Below are positions 8,501 to 18,756 of a DNA stretch of 63,298 nucleotides, in pieces. Position numbers and translations under genes: made by a program. Each line of letters begins with the position of its first letter. Position 1 is the stretch's first letter. The DNA is from an uncultured Akkermansia sp. (GTDB lineage Bacteria > Verrucomicrobiota > Verrucomicrobiia > Verrucomicrobiales > Akkermansiaceae): the NCBI GenBank assembly GCA_947630815.1, contig CANRJD010000002.1, forward strand, positions 1-63,298. Reading direction: 5' to 3'. The notes below the pieces were generated by a model, which was not told the origin of the DNA, did no database searches, and saw only the letters and a list, made by a program, of their open reading frames with translations.

Positions 8501-10025
8501 GGATCGCAAGAGCGGCTCCCCCATCGGCATCTACTCGCGCTCTGTTGCCGATATGGTGGAAAAGTACCCCTTGCCCATGGAAATGGGGAACCGCATGGAC
8601 ACCCGCTGGGTCGCCGTCACGGATGGTCATGGCGTGGGCCTTCTCATTTCCTCCTCCGAAGGTGAGACCATCAACTTCTCTGCCTTGCCTTACACGGCTC
8701 AGTCTCTCTTTGCTGCCGCTCACCCGGAGGAACTGAAGCCGGCCGGCGCCACGGTGCTGAGTATCGATACACTGACTCTCGGACTGGGCGGCGCCTCTTG
8801 CGGTCCGCGCCCCTTGGATCGTGATATACCCTTGGCAGCGCCCACATCCTTCTCGTTCTCACTGCTGCCCATCATGCCGGACGACGACCCGGTGGAAGTG
8901 GGGCGCAGATCCCTGCCGCTGGCGGGCGCCGTTACAATCTCCCGCGATGAGCTCGGTTATGTGCGCGCCCACTGCGATACCAAAGACGCTCGCATCAACA
9001 TGATATTGGCCGATGGCACGGCAACCGTGTACACTCAGCCCTTCCTGCAGCGCGAGGAAGGTACGATTCGCGCCTATGCCTCCATGGAAGGCTGCCTTGA
9101 TTCTGCCACCACCTGGCAACATTTTGAGGCATGGCGTCCCGGCAATCTACTGCGCATCGCCTCCTGCTCTTCCACCTCCGGACACTCCGAATCCCCCTGG
9201 CACCTCATCGACGGACGCAGTGATACCATCTGGCACAGTCAGTGGCACGGCAAGCCCGTACCCTACCCCCACGAGGTTGTCGTTGACCTGGGTGTGGATT
9301 CTGAGCTGCGGGGATTTACCATTACCCCGCGCCAGGCACGCAGCTCGTCGCGCGTGCGCAAGATCGCGTTCTACCTGTCCATGGATGGTCAGAAGTGGCC
9401 GGATCAGCCCATCTGCACGCTGGAAATGGAAGATAGCGACCAGGAGCAGAGCGTCATCATGCCGGATATGCAGACGGCTCGTTTCGTGAAACTGGTGTGC
9501 CTGGAACCCATGGTGCCCGGCGAACCATACGCCGCATTGGCTGAGTTTGTGCCTCTCGTCACGAAGGTGATGGGAGAATACCCACCCCACGCCTATTTCT
9601 CGGTGAACTACGTGAGCTCCGAGTTACCCGGCATTGGTCAAGCAATCCACGTGCTGGACGGCAACGAGGAAACATTCTGGCACTCCATGAGGGGGGTAAC
9701 GGTGGCAAGCTTCCCCCACGATATCCGCTTGGATCTCGGCGGCGAACGCACCCTCAAAGGCATAATCTACCGGGCAGCGCCTCCCCAAGATGCCCGCATC
9801 AAGGATTACGAAATCTACGTGAGCCAAGACGGCACCAACTGGGGAGAACCTGTGGCGCGTGGTTCCTTCGCGAACCATACTGACCAGCAGCAAGCTCTCT
9901 TCTTCTCCCCTGCCAAGGCCCGCTTCGTACGTCTCGTGGCTCTCAATTCCCACAGTGGGGGCGACTACGCTGCCATCTCTGAGCTGGATATCCTGCCGGC
10001 GGACGAACCGGGGCAAACGCATTAG
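5577..10025 (+). CDS. Exported GH2 beta-galactosidase with two C-terminal CBM32/F5-8C-type modules
   Basis: This is a 1482-residue LacZ-type enzyme that hydrolyses terminal beta-galactosides outside the cytoplasm. A signal peptide (MDTWKTILFAAASCLGMLNA) is followed by the GH2 sugar-binding jelly roll (about 60-250), an Ig-like domain, and the catalytic barrel (about 375-665) with NRHESQHANG. The acid/base Glu is E503 (WSYGNEAGPG) and the nucleophile is E564 (YVSEYAH). The second Ig-like domain and the LacZ domain 5 (YGRGPGENYPDRK) extend to about 1100. Two discoidin-like modules follow at about 1190-1320 and 1335-1478, likely for glycan or cell-surface binding. The last residues GQTH and the stop codon lie inside a repeat hairpin. 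Many gut homologues act on mucin or milk glycans; this one's substrate is inferred. Confidence 0.95.
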   Translation: MDTWKTILFAAASCLGMLNAQEQSPYTPNPDWENPQHLSEGREEARAFFEPFANREEALQGKRENSSRWMSLNGIWKFHWVPKPDERPVDFYKPEFDVSSWADIDVPSNWQMRGYGTPIYSNQPYTMVRDWPRVMTPPRNDTERSYTTPKTEPNAVGSYRREVTLPEAWDGMRVFIRFDGVDSFFYLYVNGHKVGFSKDSRTAAVFDITPYVQKGKNIIAAEVYRYSDGSYLECQDMWRLSGIFRDVSLIATPQVLIRDFFVHTDFAKQPDGITDYTESDLRVEVEVSNRTAEEQPYEVEAELLTRDGSKRVAALTPIRGRVQPGQEATKELTAHVSSPALWSAEKPNLYRLVMYLKDANGRVSETISRLIGFREVKLENGRFLVNGMPVKLKGVNRHESQHANGHTVTPEECRTELLLMKRGNINHIRNSHYPQPSFFYEMCDELGIYVCDEANIESHGYYYGELSLSHPKEWEAQHVWRNKNMVEQSKNNPCVVMWSYGNEAGPGRNFEAVRDWIKSHDRSRPTQYERNNSLADLCSNQYPSVNWMREIAARKLAKPWYVSEYAHILCNSMGNLKDYWDAIDTSDSIIGGGIWEWIHQCYDQEVTAPDGKKIIRQSYGGDRGEQPNDGIFCMKGVIYSDRTPSPVYDEIRKVQQNMDCRFLGVTSTQDGKGLKFAIRNKHLFTNLNEFEAHWEIAEEGNRVLAQGNFRLDAQPLETTTWELPAGAIPTNQFKPNCKYFVNISFCLPEDTAWAEKGYVVATEQIPLPDDFTGYSNQSRITPLNADQKLEVRNRNSEVLILGKNFSLCVDKVTGGLKNYIVNGHELIGNKATLHLNSFRAPLANDKWVMNQWLQNGMRNMHHSASPVLIERLKDGVVRISCDVTSRGQRKETLDSFKYDHGKFTPDDNGPITEKDFSYSTQIVYTILPNGYVNVQAGVLPKAEKVILPRLGYTLNLPEKYNEVLWYGRGPGENYPDRKSGSPIGIYSRSVADMVEKYPLPMEMGNRMDTRWVAVTDGHGVGLLISSSEGETINFSALPYTAQSLFAAAHPEELKPAGATVLSIDTLTLGLGGASCGPRPLDRDIPLAAPTSFSFSLLPIMPDDDPVEVGRRSLPLAGAVTISRDELGYVRAHCDTKDARINMILADGTATVYTQPFLQREEGTIRAYASMEGCLDSATTWQHFEAWRPGNLLRIASCSSTSGHSESPWHLIDGRSDTIWHSQWHGKPVPYPHEVVVDLGVDSELRGFTITPRQARSSSRVRKIAFYLSMDGQKWPDQPICTLEMEDSDQEQSVIMPDMQTARFVKLVCLEPMVPGEPYAALAEFVPLVTKVMGEYPPHAYFSVNYVSSELPGIGQAIHVLDGNEETFWHSMRGVTVASFPHDIRLDLGGERTLKGIIYRAAPPQDARIKDYEIYVSQDGTNWGEPVARGSFANHTDQQQALFFSPAKARFVRLVALNSHSGGDYAAISELDILPADEPGQTH

Positions 10026-10040
10026 AAATGCGTTTGCCTA
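10010..10040. terminator. Repeat hairpin containing the GH2 stop codon
   Basis: GGCAAACGCATT (10012-10023) pairs with AATGCGTTTGCC (10027-10038). The TAG stop of the GH2 gene (10023-10025) sits at the loop. The hairpin could act as a transcript end or 3' stabiliser. It is a copy of the palindrome also seen at 12891, 23040, 24099, 45329 and 48725. Confidence 0.6.
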
Positions 10041-10314
10041 TGTACGATGGACGATGTACGATGTACGATGTACGATTTGAATTATAGCGCGCCAGAGGCG
10101 CGGGAATTTCCCAAATCGTACACAGGCGCCGCGAGGCGCCCCCGCCCCTTTCTAACCACGTCCGATCGCCGCTTCATGATTTCAGCTCCCGCGCCTGCCT
10201 CGCAAAAATTCCCGCAGCTCCGCTGCGCATTATTCCAAATCGTACATCGTACATCGTACATCGTACATGGGCACCGCTAGGTGCCTCCGTCGTACATCGT
10301 ACATAGGCAGCAAC

Positions 10315-10335
<21 letters not shown>
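10039..10335. repeat. Large mosaic repeat with inverted heptamer arrays at both ends
   Basis: There is no gene. The left end holds several TACGAT-type heptamers in a row (10041-10078), then the module ATAGCGCGCCAGAGGCGCGG. A middle segment (CGCCCCTTTCTAACCACGTC to GCAGCTCCGCTGCGCATTAT) recurs at about 14410 and 27170. The right end holds the heptamers in inverse orientation (ATCGTACATCGTACATCG, near 10228), two hairpins (GGGCACCGCTAGGTGCC and a GCAGCAACC hairpin) and a further inverse pair. Overall it is a long imperfect inverted repeat. Confidence 0.75.
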
Positions 10336-12880
<2,545 letters not shown>

Positions 12881-12888
12881 GCGCAAAC

Positions 12889-13046
12889 CCAAGGCAAACG
12901 CATTTGAAATGCGTTTGCCTATGTACGATTTACGATGTACGATGTACGACGGTGGCAGACGGGGTCTGCCCATGTACGATGTACGACGTACGATGTACGA
13001 TTTAGATTATAGCGCGCCGGAGGCGCGGGAATTTCGCAAATCTAAA
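12889..13046. repeat. Mosaic repeat: GGCAAACGCATT hairpin plus heptamer arrays
   Basis: AAGGCAAACGCATT followed by AAATGCGTTTGCC forms a hairpin (12891-12919). Then come TACGATT/TACGATG heptamers, a hairpin GGCAGACGGGGTCTGCC (12955-12971), more heptamers, and ATAGCGCGCCGGAGGCGCGG (13008-13027). No gene is present. It separates thiC (leftward) from the ankyrin gene, whose stop lies just beyond its edge. Confidence 0.8.
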
Positions 13047-13913
13047 TCATCTTGCTCCTGCCGCGCGCAGCACTGCTTCTGTGTCGGCGTGGTGGTCTTC
13101 CTGGGCTTTCATCAACGCCGTCTCGCCATCCTCATCTCGGGCATTCACATTTGCCCCGGCAGCAAGCAATGCCTTGACCACCTCGGTGTACCCGTCACTC
13201 GCCGCCTCCATAAGTGCACTTTTCCCCTCGTGATCCTGATGGTTGGCATCGGCTCCGCATCGGAGCAAGAGCGTCACGACAGCCAAGTTCCCCTTATCGG
13301 CGGCTTCCATGAGCGCGGTCTCGCCGTCGCGATCCGCACAATCTATGGCCGTGCCACCGGCGAGCAACTGCCGAAGAGCCGCCTCACCACTATTCGCTGC
13401 ACGCAATACCGCCTTCATCCCTTCCTTGCCTGTGAGTGCAGATGGCGCAGCTACCGAAGTCGTTTTGGAAGCCCGACGCAACACATCTGCGGTGTCGGTG
13501 TGTCGTTCCTCCTCAGCCATCATCAGAGCCGTTTCACCATCCTTGTCCCTTGCGGCAACATCGGCGCCGGCTTCCAACAGAGCCTGCACCACGGGCGTAC
13601 GTCCTTCATCCGCCGCGTGCATGAGCGCTGTCTTTCCATCTTCATCCTTGCGGTTCACCTGCGCGCCGTGTTTAAGAAGCAGCTTCACAGCGGCTAAATT
13701 ACCTTTATCGGCGGCCTCCATCAGGGCCGTTTCTCCATCGTCATCCGTCACATCCACGGCCACGCCACTCGTCAACAGCTGCTCAAGCTGTTGTTCGCCG
13801 AAATTCGCAGCACGCAACACGGCCTTGTGAGGCTCAGGGCCGTCCGCATACGCAACCCCACCGGCAAACAGAACCGCTGCCAGCACAACTCGGAGATAAT
13901 GTGTCTTCTTCAT
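13047..13913 (-). CDS. Exported ankyrin-repeat protein with internal duplication
   Basis: This 288-residue protein begins with a signal peptide (MKKTHYLRVVLAAVLFAGGV, cut near AYA). The start at 13913 is chosen for the signal peptide and the GAAGAAG just before it. The mature protein is two similar blocks, each starting with a KAVLRAAN-GE stretch and holding about three ankyrin units (GETALMEAADKGNLA-V, GKxALMxAAxxGxxxVVxALL, GETALM). The second block, from about residue 165, looks like a copy of the first. Ankyrin repeats bind proteins, so a periplasmic or outer-surface binding role is likely. No enzyme domain is present, and neighbours do not reveal a partner. Confidence 0.88.
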   Translation of the reverse strand: MKKTHYLRVVLAAVLFAGGVAYADGPEPHKAVLRAANFGEQQLEQLLTSGVAVDVTDDDGETALMEAADKGNLAAVKLLLKHGAQVNRKDEDGKTALMHAADEGRTPVVQALLEAGADVAARDKDGETALMMAEEERHTDTADVLRRASKTTSVAAPSALTGKEGMKAVLRAANSGEAALRQLLAGGTAIDCADRDGETALMEAADKGNLAVVTLLLRCGADANHQDHEGKSALMEAASDGYTEVVKALLAAGANVNARDEDGETALMKAQEDHHADTEAVLRAAGAR

Positions 13914-13938
13914 CTTCTTCTTTCTCGCTTTCAACCTC

Positions 13939-13967
13939 CCTCTACCACAGGAACTATGACATGTCAA
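13939..13967 (-). promoter_or_regulatory. Predicted promoter for ankyrin gene (TTGACA-17-TAGAGG)
   Basis: A perfect minus-strand TTGACA (13967-13962), 17-base spacer, TAGAGG (13944-13939). The start codon is 25 bases further, leaving room for a purine-rich ribosome site (GAAAGAAGAAG). Confidence 0.6.
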
Positions 13968-13999
13968 GCCATTTTTCAAACAAATATCAAATCACCCAC

Positions 14000-14556
14000 A
14001 TCCGGTCCAAGAAAAGCACTCCCAAGGGTAGGTAACGGCATATCATGCAACACAATTCATTTACGATTTACGATTTACGATTTGAATGCTAGCGCGCTAC
14101 GCGCGAGATTGCCGAGCCGTAGGCGACAAAATGCCGCCTATGTACGACGGAGGCGCCTGGCGGCGTCCATGTACGATGTACGATTGCCAAGTTTGCGCGC
14201 GTTGCGCGGGGAAGCCTCCGGTGTGGCGCTATGCTGGGTTCATCGCTATGCCGAATCGTCAATGGTTTGCCGTCTTGCTGGCTTACCTCTTCATCCATGG
14301 GAAACGCACGAGGAATGGGTTGAATGAGCCCAGAGAAGATTTTATTGGGACACGTGTGGTGTGCGCCCTCAACGAGGCCGTCAGGCGTGTTGTAAATGAG
14401 CGACGTCTTCGCCGCCCCCGCTCCTTTGTAACTACGTCCGATCACAGCTTTACGAATATGCGTCCGCATTTGCTTTGCAGTTCCCGCAGCTCCGCTGCGC
14501 ATTATTTGCAAATCGTAAATCGTAAATCGTAAATCGTAAATCGTAAATATCCAACA
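14000..14556. repeat. Long mosaic repeat region between ankyrin gene and Pil-like operon
   Basis: There is no gene in this interval. It starts with the AAGAAAAGCACTCCCAAGGG lead-in, then TTTACGATTTACGATTTACG (14052), the module TAGCGCGCTACGCGCGAG and a hairpin-bounded heptamer pair (14140-14185). A segment at 14300-14345 (GGAATGGGTTGAATGAGCCC, TTTTATTGGGACACGTGTGG) is found inverted at 36510-36560. The region ends with the CCGCAGCTCCGCTGCGCATT module and four inverse heptamers (ATCGTAAATCGTAAATCG) to 14548. Short reading frames across it are repeat-derived. Confidence 0.75.
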
Positions 14557-14606
14557 TCTTATGCTGCACAGCGTTGGGCAACGTACTTGGCGCTGCACCA
14601 TCGATG

Positions 14607-14637
14607 AAAAAAGGCGCACCGTGGAGGTGCGCCTTTT
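14607..14637. terminator. Strong bidirectional terminator after the Pil-like operon
   Basis: AAAAGGCGCACC pairs perfectly with GGTGCGCCTTTT around a five-base loop (GTGGA), with A-rich and T-rich flanks on both strands. It lies 28 bases beyond the secretin stop codon and is the clearest intrinsic terminator in the window. Confidence 0.88.
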
Positions 14638-14664
14638 GCGATACCTGTTCTGTGAGAAAAAGTC

Positions 14665-17472
14665 TTACGGATTCACCAATCCATCCTCAGGGAAGAGACC
14701 GGGCGCTGCGGCATTGCCGGCGGGAGATTCCTCCACACTGCGATTGCGTGCCGGCTTGCCGGTGGCATCAATGATATCTGCCGTCACAAACACCGTAAGG
14801 TTCTTGCGCGTATGGGACTCCGCGTTACTGCGGAAGAAGCGTCCGATCAGCGGCAGATCTCCGAAGACGGGCACCTTATCTTCCACCTTCTGCACCTTGT
14901 CCTCTATCATACCGCCGATAGCAACCGTGTGTCCATCGAAGAGAGAAAGGCGAGTATTGATGATCCGGCGAGCAAAGACCGGCATATCGATACGGTTTTC
15001 CGTGAGCACAATCTGTTCAACTGATTGGTTGTTCGCCACGCCGGAGATAATCGGGGAACCGTAGTTCACAAATCCCTCAAAGTCCACGATTCGAACAATG
15101 AATCTGGAGAACTTAATGACGTTGTCAACAGGTTCATCCTCCACTTTGACTACCATCACAAGGCCAACCTCCTCGGTACCCCAATCGTCCGGGTTGGACG
15201 GCGCTGCCACGGGAACACTTCCTCCGCTACTGTACCCATCTTTATTATTGTAATTATTGGGAGTATTCTCCGGGATCTGAGGCTCCGAGTAGCTTGTCGG
15301 GTAAATAAAGCGGCGAATCACCTCAATACGCGCGCCTCCCCCATCATCGATCGGGGAAAGGACACCGGGATCTTCCGGACCCGGTTCCACGTCCACACCG
15401 GGGGTCAGCACAAGAGAGGGGGCGTTCATCACATCCACACCCTGCTTCTGCGAAAGCCCGCGCATAATCACTTGGAAGGAACCGGAATCGTAAATGCCGG
15501 AGAGCGAGAGAATGCCGGGGGCGACCCTCGAGCTGTCGTTACTCGTGGATGCCGGAGAACCACCGGCCAACAAGCTGTCCATACTTGACGAGGAGATAGC
15601 GCCGGATCCCGAACGCAGACTTCCCGTCATGAGACCGTCCGAGATCGGATCGCTCGAACTGGCCATGCCGCTGCTGTTCGAAACAGGCCACGCACCATTG
15701 TTGTGGTGGTTGTTGCCGTAGGCAGAGCCGGGATTCGTCACGAAGTCGTTGTAGGTACGAGTCGGAGTCGCGCTGCTCCCCGTCGCGCCGCCCAAGAAGG
15801 TCGTACCGTTGTTGGAAACGGAGAAGGGATTGACAATCCAATCAAAGGAAAGCTCCTCATCATTCGTCTGAGTCACCTCCACAAACTTGGTGGTCACCTT
15901 GATCATCTTCGGCGTCTTTTCGCGGGACGCTTGCAGCCACTCTTCCACTGTCTCAATATCCTCCGGCGTGCTGGTAACCTTGAGCGTCTGCACCCCGCGA
16001 CTGTAGGAGGCGCTCGCCCCACGCGCCGCTAGCCTGAGACCGGCCTTTCTGAGCGCGGCTACGATATTCAATTTAGCCGAGCGCTTGGCACCGGATGCGA
16101 AAGCATCGTCCTCCTCATCCCCGCCGCCCTCATCTCCATCTGAGTCATCGGAGAAGAAGGAGGGAGGCACGTTTTGCCACGTCCGAGTCACGATCTGCTG
16201 GGAGGCAGGATCGTTGGCCATATAGATGTCAACGCCGTACTCATTCACGTTGAACACGCAGTTAGAGCTCTTGCACACCTGATCCAACAGTTCGCGCAGT
16301 GTGAGATCAAAAAGCGTGAGTGTCACCTCCGGCTCCGGTACCGGTCCGGCTGCCACCGGAGCAGGCGCGGGCGCCGAGGACTCTCCTTCATCTTCCTCCT
16401 CATCACTATCCTCGTCCTCATCATCGGAAGAAGTGGCGGGGGCCGCCGCTGCCACAGGCGTAGCCGATGGGGCGTGGTAATTGATGTTCAGCTGTTCTCC
16501 TCCGCCGTTCTTTCGCACCTCACCAAGCATAAAGTCCACCACATCGCGGATAGGAGTCTTGTCAAAGACCGCGCGCTCCACCCTCACGCTATCGAGTACG
16601 CCATTCGCCTTGATCTGCCTCTCCGACTGCTCATGGCGGTCTCCCGAGCCGGTCGAGACGAAAAGCCCCGTATCGCCAAGCTCAGGCACTCCCTCCTGCC
16701 ACAGGGCATCGACATCCGCCAGCGCCTTTGCGCGGTAGGAGTTGTACGCACTCCGGAAATAATTCGCCCGGCGCTTGGAAACAGCTTCCTGCCCCTTGCG
16801 AGCTGCCTCGTTGTATGGGTCAATCCTCAAAACAGAGTTGAAGGTGTCATACGCTTGATTGAATTGCCCAAGGTCGTAATACCCATAAGCGAGTTGAAGA
16901 AGACGGCTCACCTCATCCACATTCTTCACGTGCTCCGGAGTAAGTGCCGGGTTGTTGCGAATCGGGTCGCGCAACAGGGAAAGCTCCTTGCGGGCGCGGG
17001 CGTTGTTCGGCTCGCGGGAGAGCACATCCAGCAGCAGCTGCTCCGCATCGTCATAGCGTCCGACTTTGGCGTATTCCATGGCCACCGCTATCGACGCATC
17101 GGATATGCACGAGCAGATGTACTCCTGCAATTTACGCGTGGCCGGTGCATGGGGAAGCCTGTCCCACGACTGACGGTACTTCTCCAGCGCTGTAGAATAC
17201 TTGCCCTCGCTGTATGCCTGGCGTCCTTCCTCCAGCAACTGCATTGCGGCGTCGCGCTCGGCCGTTCGACGCGCCGATTCACGCGCATTAATGTCGTTTT
17301 GCAGGCCGCCGACGTGTCCGGCATAGACGGCTGTGGGGCCTACTTCGCTTGATCCCGCGGCCGTGGAGGTAGTGAGATACCCCTCGGTGCCGGCATACAC
17401 AAACGAACATGCGACCGAGAAGCCGACCGCAAGCATCTTGTGAGTAGAGGTGATGAGAGATGCGTTATTCAT
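14665..17472 (-). CDS. Amuc_1098-like secretin (PilQ/GspD-type) with TPR region
   Basis: This 935-residue outer-membrane secretin is the last gene of the Amuc_1098-1102-like operon. A signal peptide (MLAVGFSVACSFVYA) is followed by tetratricopeptide-like helices (about 70-250: GRQAYSEGKYSTALEKY, LAYGYYDLGQFNQAYDTF). Next come N-domain-like segments with acidic linkers (DDEDEDSDEEEDEGE) and the secretin core. The core ends in the family signature GGMIEDKVQKVEDKVPVFGD then LPLIGRFFRS and NLTVFVTADIID. Secretins form gated outer-membrane rings for pili or secretion. The TPR-plus-secretin layout matches Amuc_1098. It presumably forms the pore of the Pil-like machine encoded upstream; no pilin or motor ATPase is in the window. 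Confidence 0.9.
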   Translation of the reverse strand: MNNASLITSTHKMLAVGFSVACSFVYAGTEGYLTTSTAAGSSEVGPTAVYAGHVGGLQNDINARESARRTAERDAAMQLLEEGRQAYSEGKYSTALEKYRQSWDRLPHAPATRKLQEYICSCISDASIAVAMEYAKVGRYDDAEQLLLDVLSREPNNARARKELSLLRDPIRNNPALTPEHVKNVDEVSRLLQLAYGYYDLGQFNQAYDTFNSVLRIDPYNEAARKGQEAVSKRRANYFRSAYNSYRAKALADVDALWQEGVPELGDTGLFVSTGSGDRHEQSERQIKANGVLDSVRVERAVFDKTPIRDVVDFMLGEVRKNGGGEQLNINYHAPSATPVAAAAPATSSDDEDEDSDEEEDEGESSAPAPAPVAAGPVPEPEVTLTLFDLTLRELLDQVCKSSNCVFNVNEYGVDIYMANDPASQQIVTRTWQNVPPSFFSDDSDGDEGGGDEEDDAFASGAKRSAKLNIVAALRKAGLRLAARGASASYSRGVQTLKVTSTPEDIETVEEWLQASREKTPKMIKVTTKFVEVTQTNDEELSFDWIVNPFSVSNNGTTFLGGATGSSATPTRTYNDFVTNPGSAYGNNHHNNGAWPVSNSSGMASSSDPISDGLMTGSLRSGSGAISSSSMDSLLAGGSPASTSNDSSRVAPGILSLSGIYDSGSFQVIMRGLSQKQGVDVMNAPSLVLTPGVDVEPGPEDPGVLSPIDDGGGARIEVIRRFIYPTSYSEPQIPENTPNNYNNKDGYSSGGSVPVAAPSNPDDWGTEEVGLVMVVKVEDEPVDNVIKFSRFIVRIVDFEGFVNYGSPIISGVANNQSVEQIVLTENRIDMPVFARRIINTRLSLFDGHTVAIGGMIEDKVQKVEDKVPVFGDLPLIGRFFRSNAESHTRKNLTVFVTADIIDATGKPARNRSVEESPAGNAAAPGLFPEDGLVNP

Positions 17473-17553
17473 GGTGGTGTTCTATTTATGACAGAATTTT
17501 GGGTCTTTGTAAAGCCTACAGTTGAAAAAAATGAATATTTTGTTCGAGATCGT

Positions 17554-18723
17554 TTATTTGCCGGGCTTTCCCGGAGGGGTGGAATCGTCAGTGGAATCGT
17601 CAGCGGAAACGCTCATCTCCGGGCCTCCATTGACACTTACCTTTGGTTGTTCCTTCCTCTTGCCGACATCTGTAACAACGCAGTGTGTATCCTTGAATCC
17701 GGGCACATCAAACTGCTGCCCCAGCTGCACGGTAAGCTCTTTCCCTTTTTCCGGCCCCGCAGTGACGCGGAACTTAAACGCATTGTCGCAAACAGTATGC
17801 CGGTTCTTCCTGCCGGTCATCAGATCAAATTCTTTAGCGGAACTGAGCTCGGTGTACGCGTCTTTTACGTGAATGAAGTTGGTGGTGTTGCCGGACTTAT
17901 CCGGCTTCTTATCGATTTTCTCTATGGTAAAACGATCTTTTGCCAGGGGACCGCTCGCCGCCCCTCCCAAGCCAAACGTCTCGCCAGGTTTCTTCTCTTT
18001 ATGCGACGCTATGCGCTGCTCACTGTCGGAATAAATAAAAATGGTGACCGTGTTTTCATCGAAGAAAGAGGTAGAACTCAACTCAATGTAATGCGTGGAC
18101 ACCTTCTTTTCCCCGACGGTGACAAGTTTGAGTGTATCACCCGTCACGAAAGGAGGCATGCTGTCGGCGTTCGATGGATCCGTGCCGGCCACGAATTCCT
18201 CTCCGTTGGAAAAACCGTCACCATCCGAATCCTGCTGCAGGGCATCGGCCATGCAGAGGGAGTCCTCCAAACCGTACTTATAAAACCAACCATTAGGCAC
18301 ATCTGTGGGTTTTGCATCCGCGCCGGAAGCCGGTATGCTGTGCAAAGGGCGCGAACCATCCGCAAGCAGGTCCACGGCCATATTTTTCTTATGCGCAGGA
18401 TCCGGCACTTGCCATATCGTAGGCGCAAAGAACAGTGGCATGTACCGCGGTATTTTCTTGCCCTCCACCTTATCACGCGGAATGAAGGCCTCCTCGAGAG
18501 GAGGAGCCACGTCAACCAGTCTCCGCGGAGTAAGAGCATCCTGTTTCATCCGGGATGCTTCTTGGGTAAGAGCAGCGCCTTTTGAATTGCTGTTCTCCAT
18601 GTCCACGGCTAGCGACTCCGGCTCGGGAGAATTGAGCACGTAGATACCAGCTGCAGCCGCCCCCAAGCCCAGTACAAGACCGGCTAGGAGAAAATTCCTA
18701 CCTGTATCGGATGAGTTTGCCAT
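17554..18723 (-). CDS. Amuc_1099-like membrane-anchored protein
   Basis: This 389-residue protein has one N-terminal membrane helix (FLLAGLVLGLGAAAAGIYVL) and a periplasmic body. It carries a thrombospondin-type-3-like calcium-binding stretch (QDSDGDGFSNGEEF, then GTDPSNADS; about 160-182), followed by beta-rich domains. By position and architecture it corresponds to Amuc_1099, between the Amuc_1100-like and secretin genes. In the PilMNOPQ order this slot is PilP, the periplasmic linker between inner-membrane platform and secretin. That role is inference; I see no sequence-level PilP signature. The Pro/Asp-rich C-terminus (DDSTDDSTPPGKPGK) is probably disordered. Confidence 0.8.
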   Translation of the reverse strand: MANSSDTGRNFLLAGLVLGLGAAAAGIYVLNSPEPESLAVDMENSNSKGAALTQEASRMKQDALTPRRLVDVAPPLEEAFIPRDKVEGKKIPRYMPLFFAPTIWQVPDPAHKKNMAVDLLADGSRPLHSIPASGADAKPTDVPNGWFYKYGLEDSLCMADALQQDSDGDGFSNGEEFVAGTDPSNADSMPPFVTGDTLKLVTVGEKKVSTHYIELSSTSFFDENTVTIFIYSDSEQRIASHKEKKPGETFGLGGAASGPLAKDRFTIEKIDKKPDKSGNTTNFIHVKDAYTELSSAKEFDLMTGRKNRHTVCDNAFKFRVTAGPEKGKELTVQLGQQFDVPGFKDTHCVVTDVGKRKEQPKVSVNGGPEMSVSADDSTDDSTPPGKPGK

Positions 18724-18756
18724 AATACGGTATAATCTGAAAAGTTGGAGTATGAA

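Noticed and set aside
6597..8723. Long open frame (about 700 codons) on the minus strand opposite the GH2 gene
   Set aside because: It is the antisense shadow of a certain gene. Its product has biased, family-less composition, and the GH2 frame contains all catalytic motifs.
10012..10038. Palindromes considered as integron attC sites
   Set aside because: They lack the RYYYAAC/GTTRRRY ends and an intI-type integrase; gene order is operonic housekeeping, not cassettes.
10039..10300. Heptamer arrays considered as a CRISPR array
   Set aside because: Units are only 7 bases with no spacers and no cas genes in the window.
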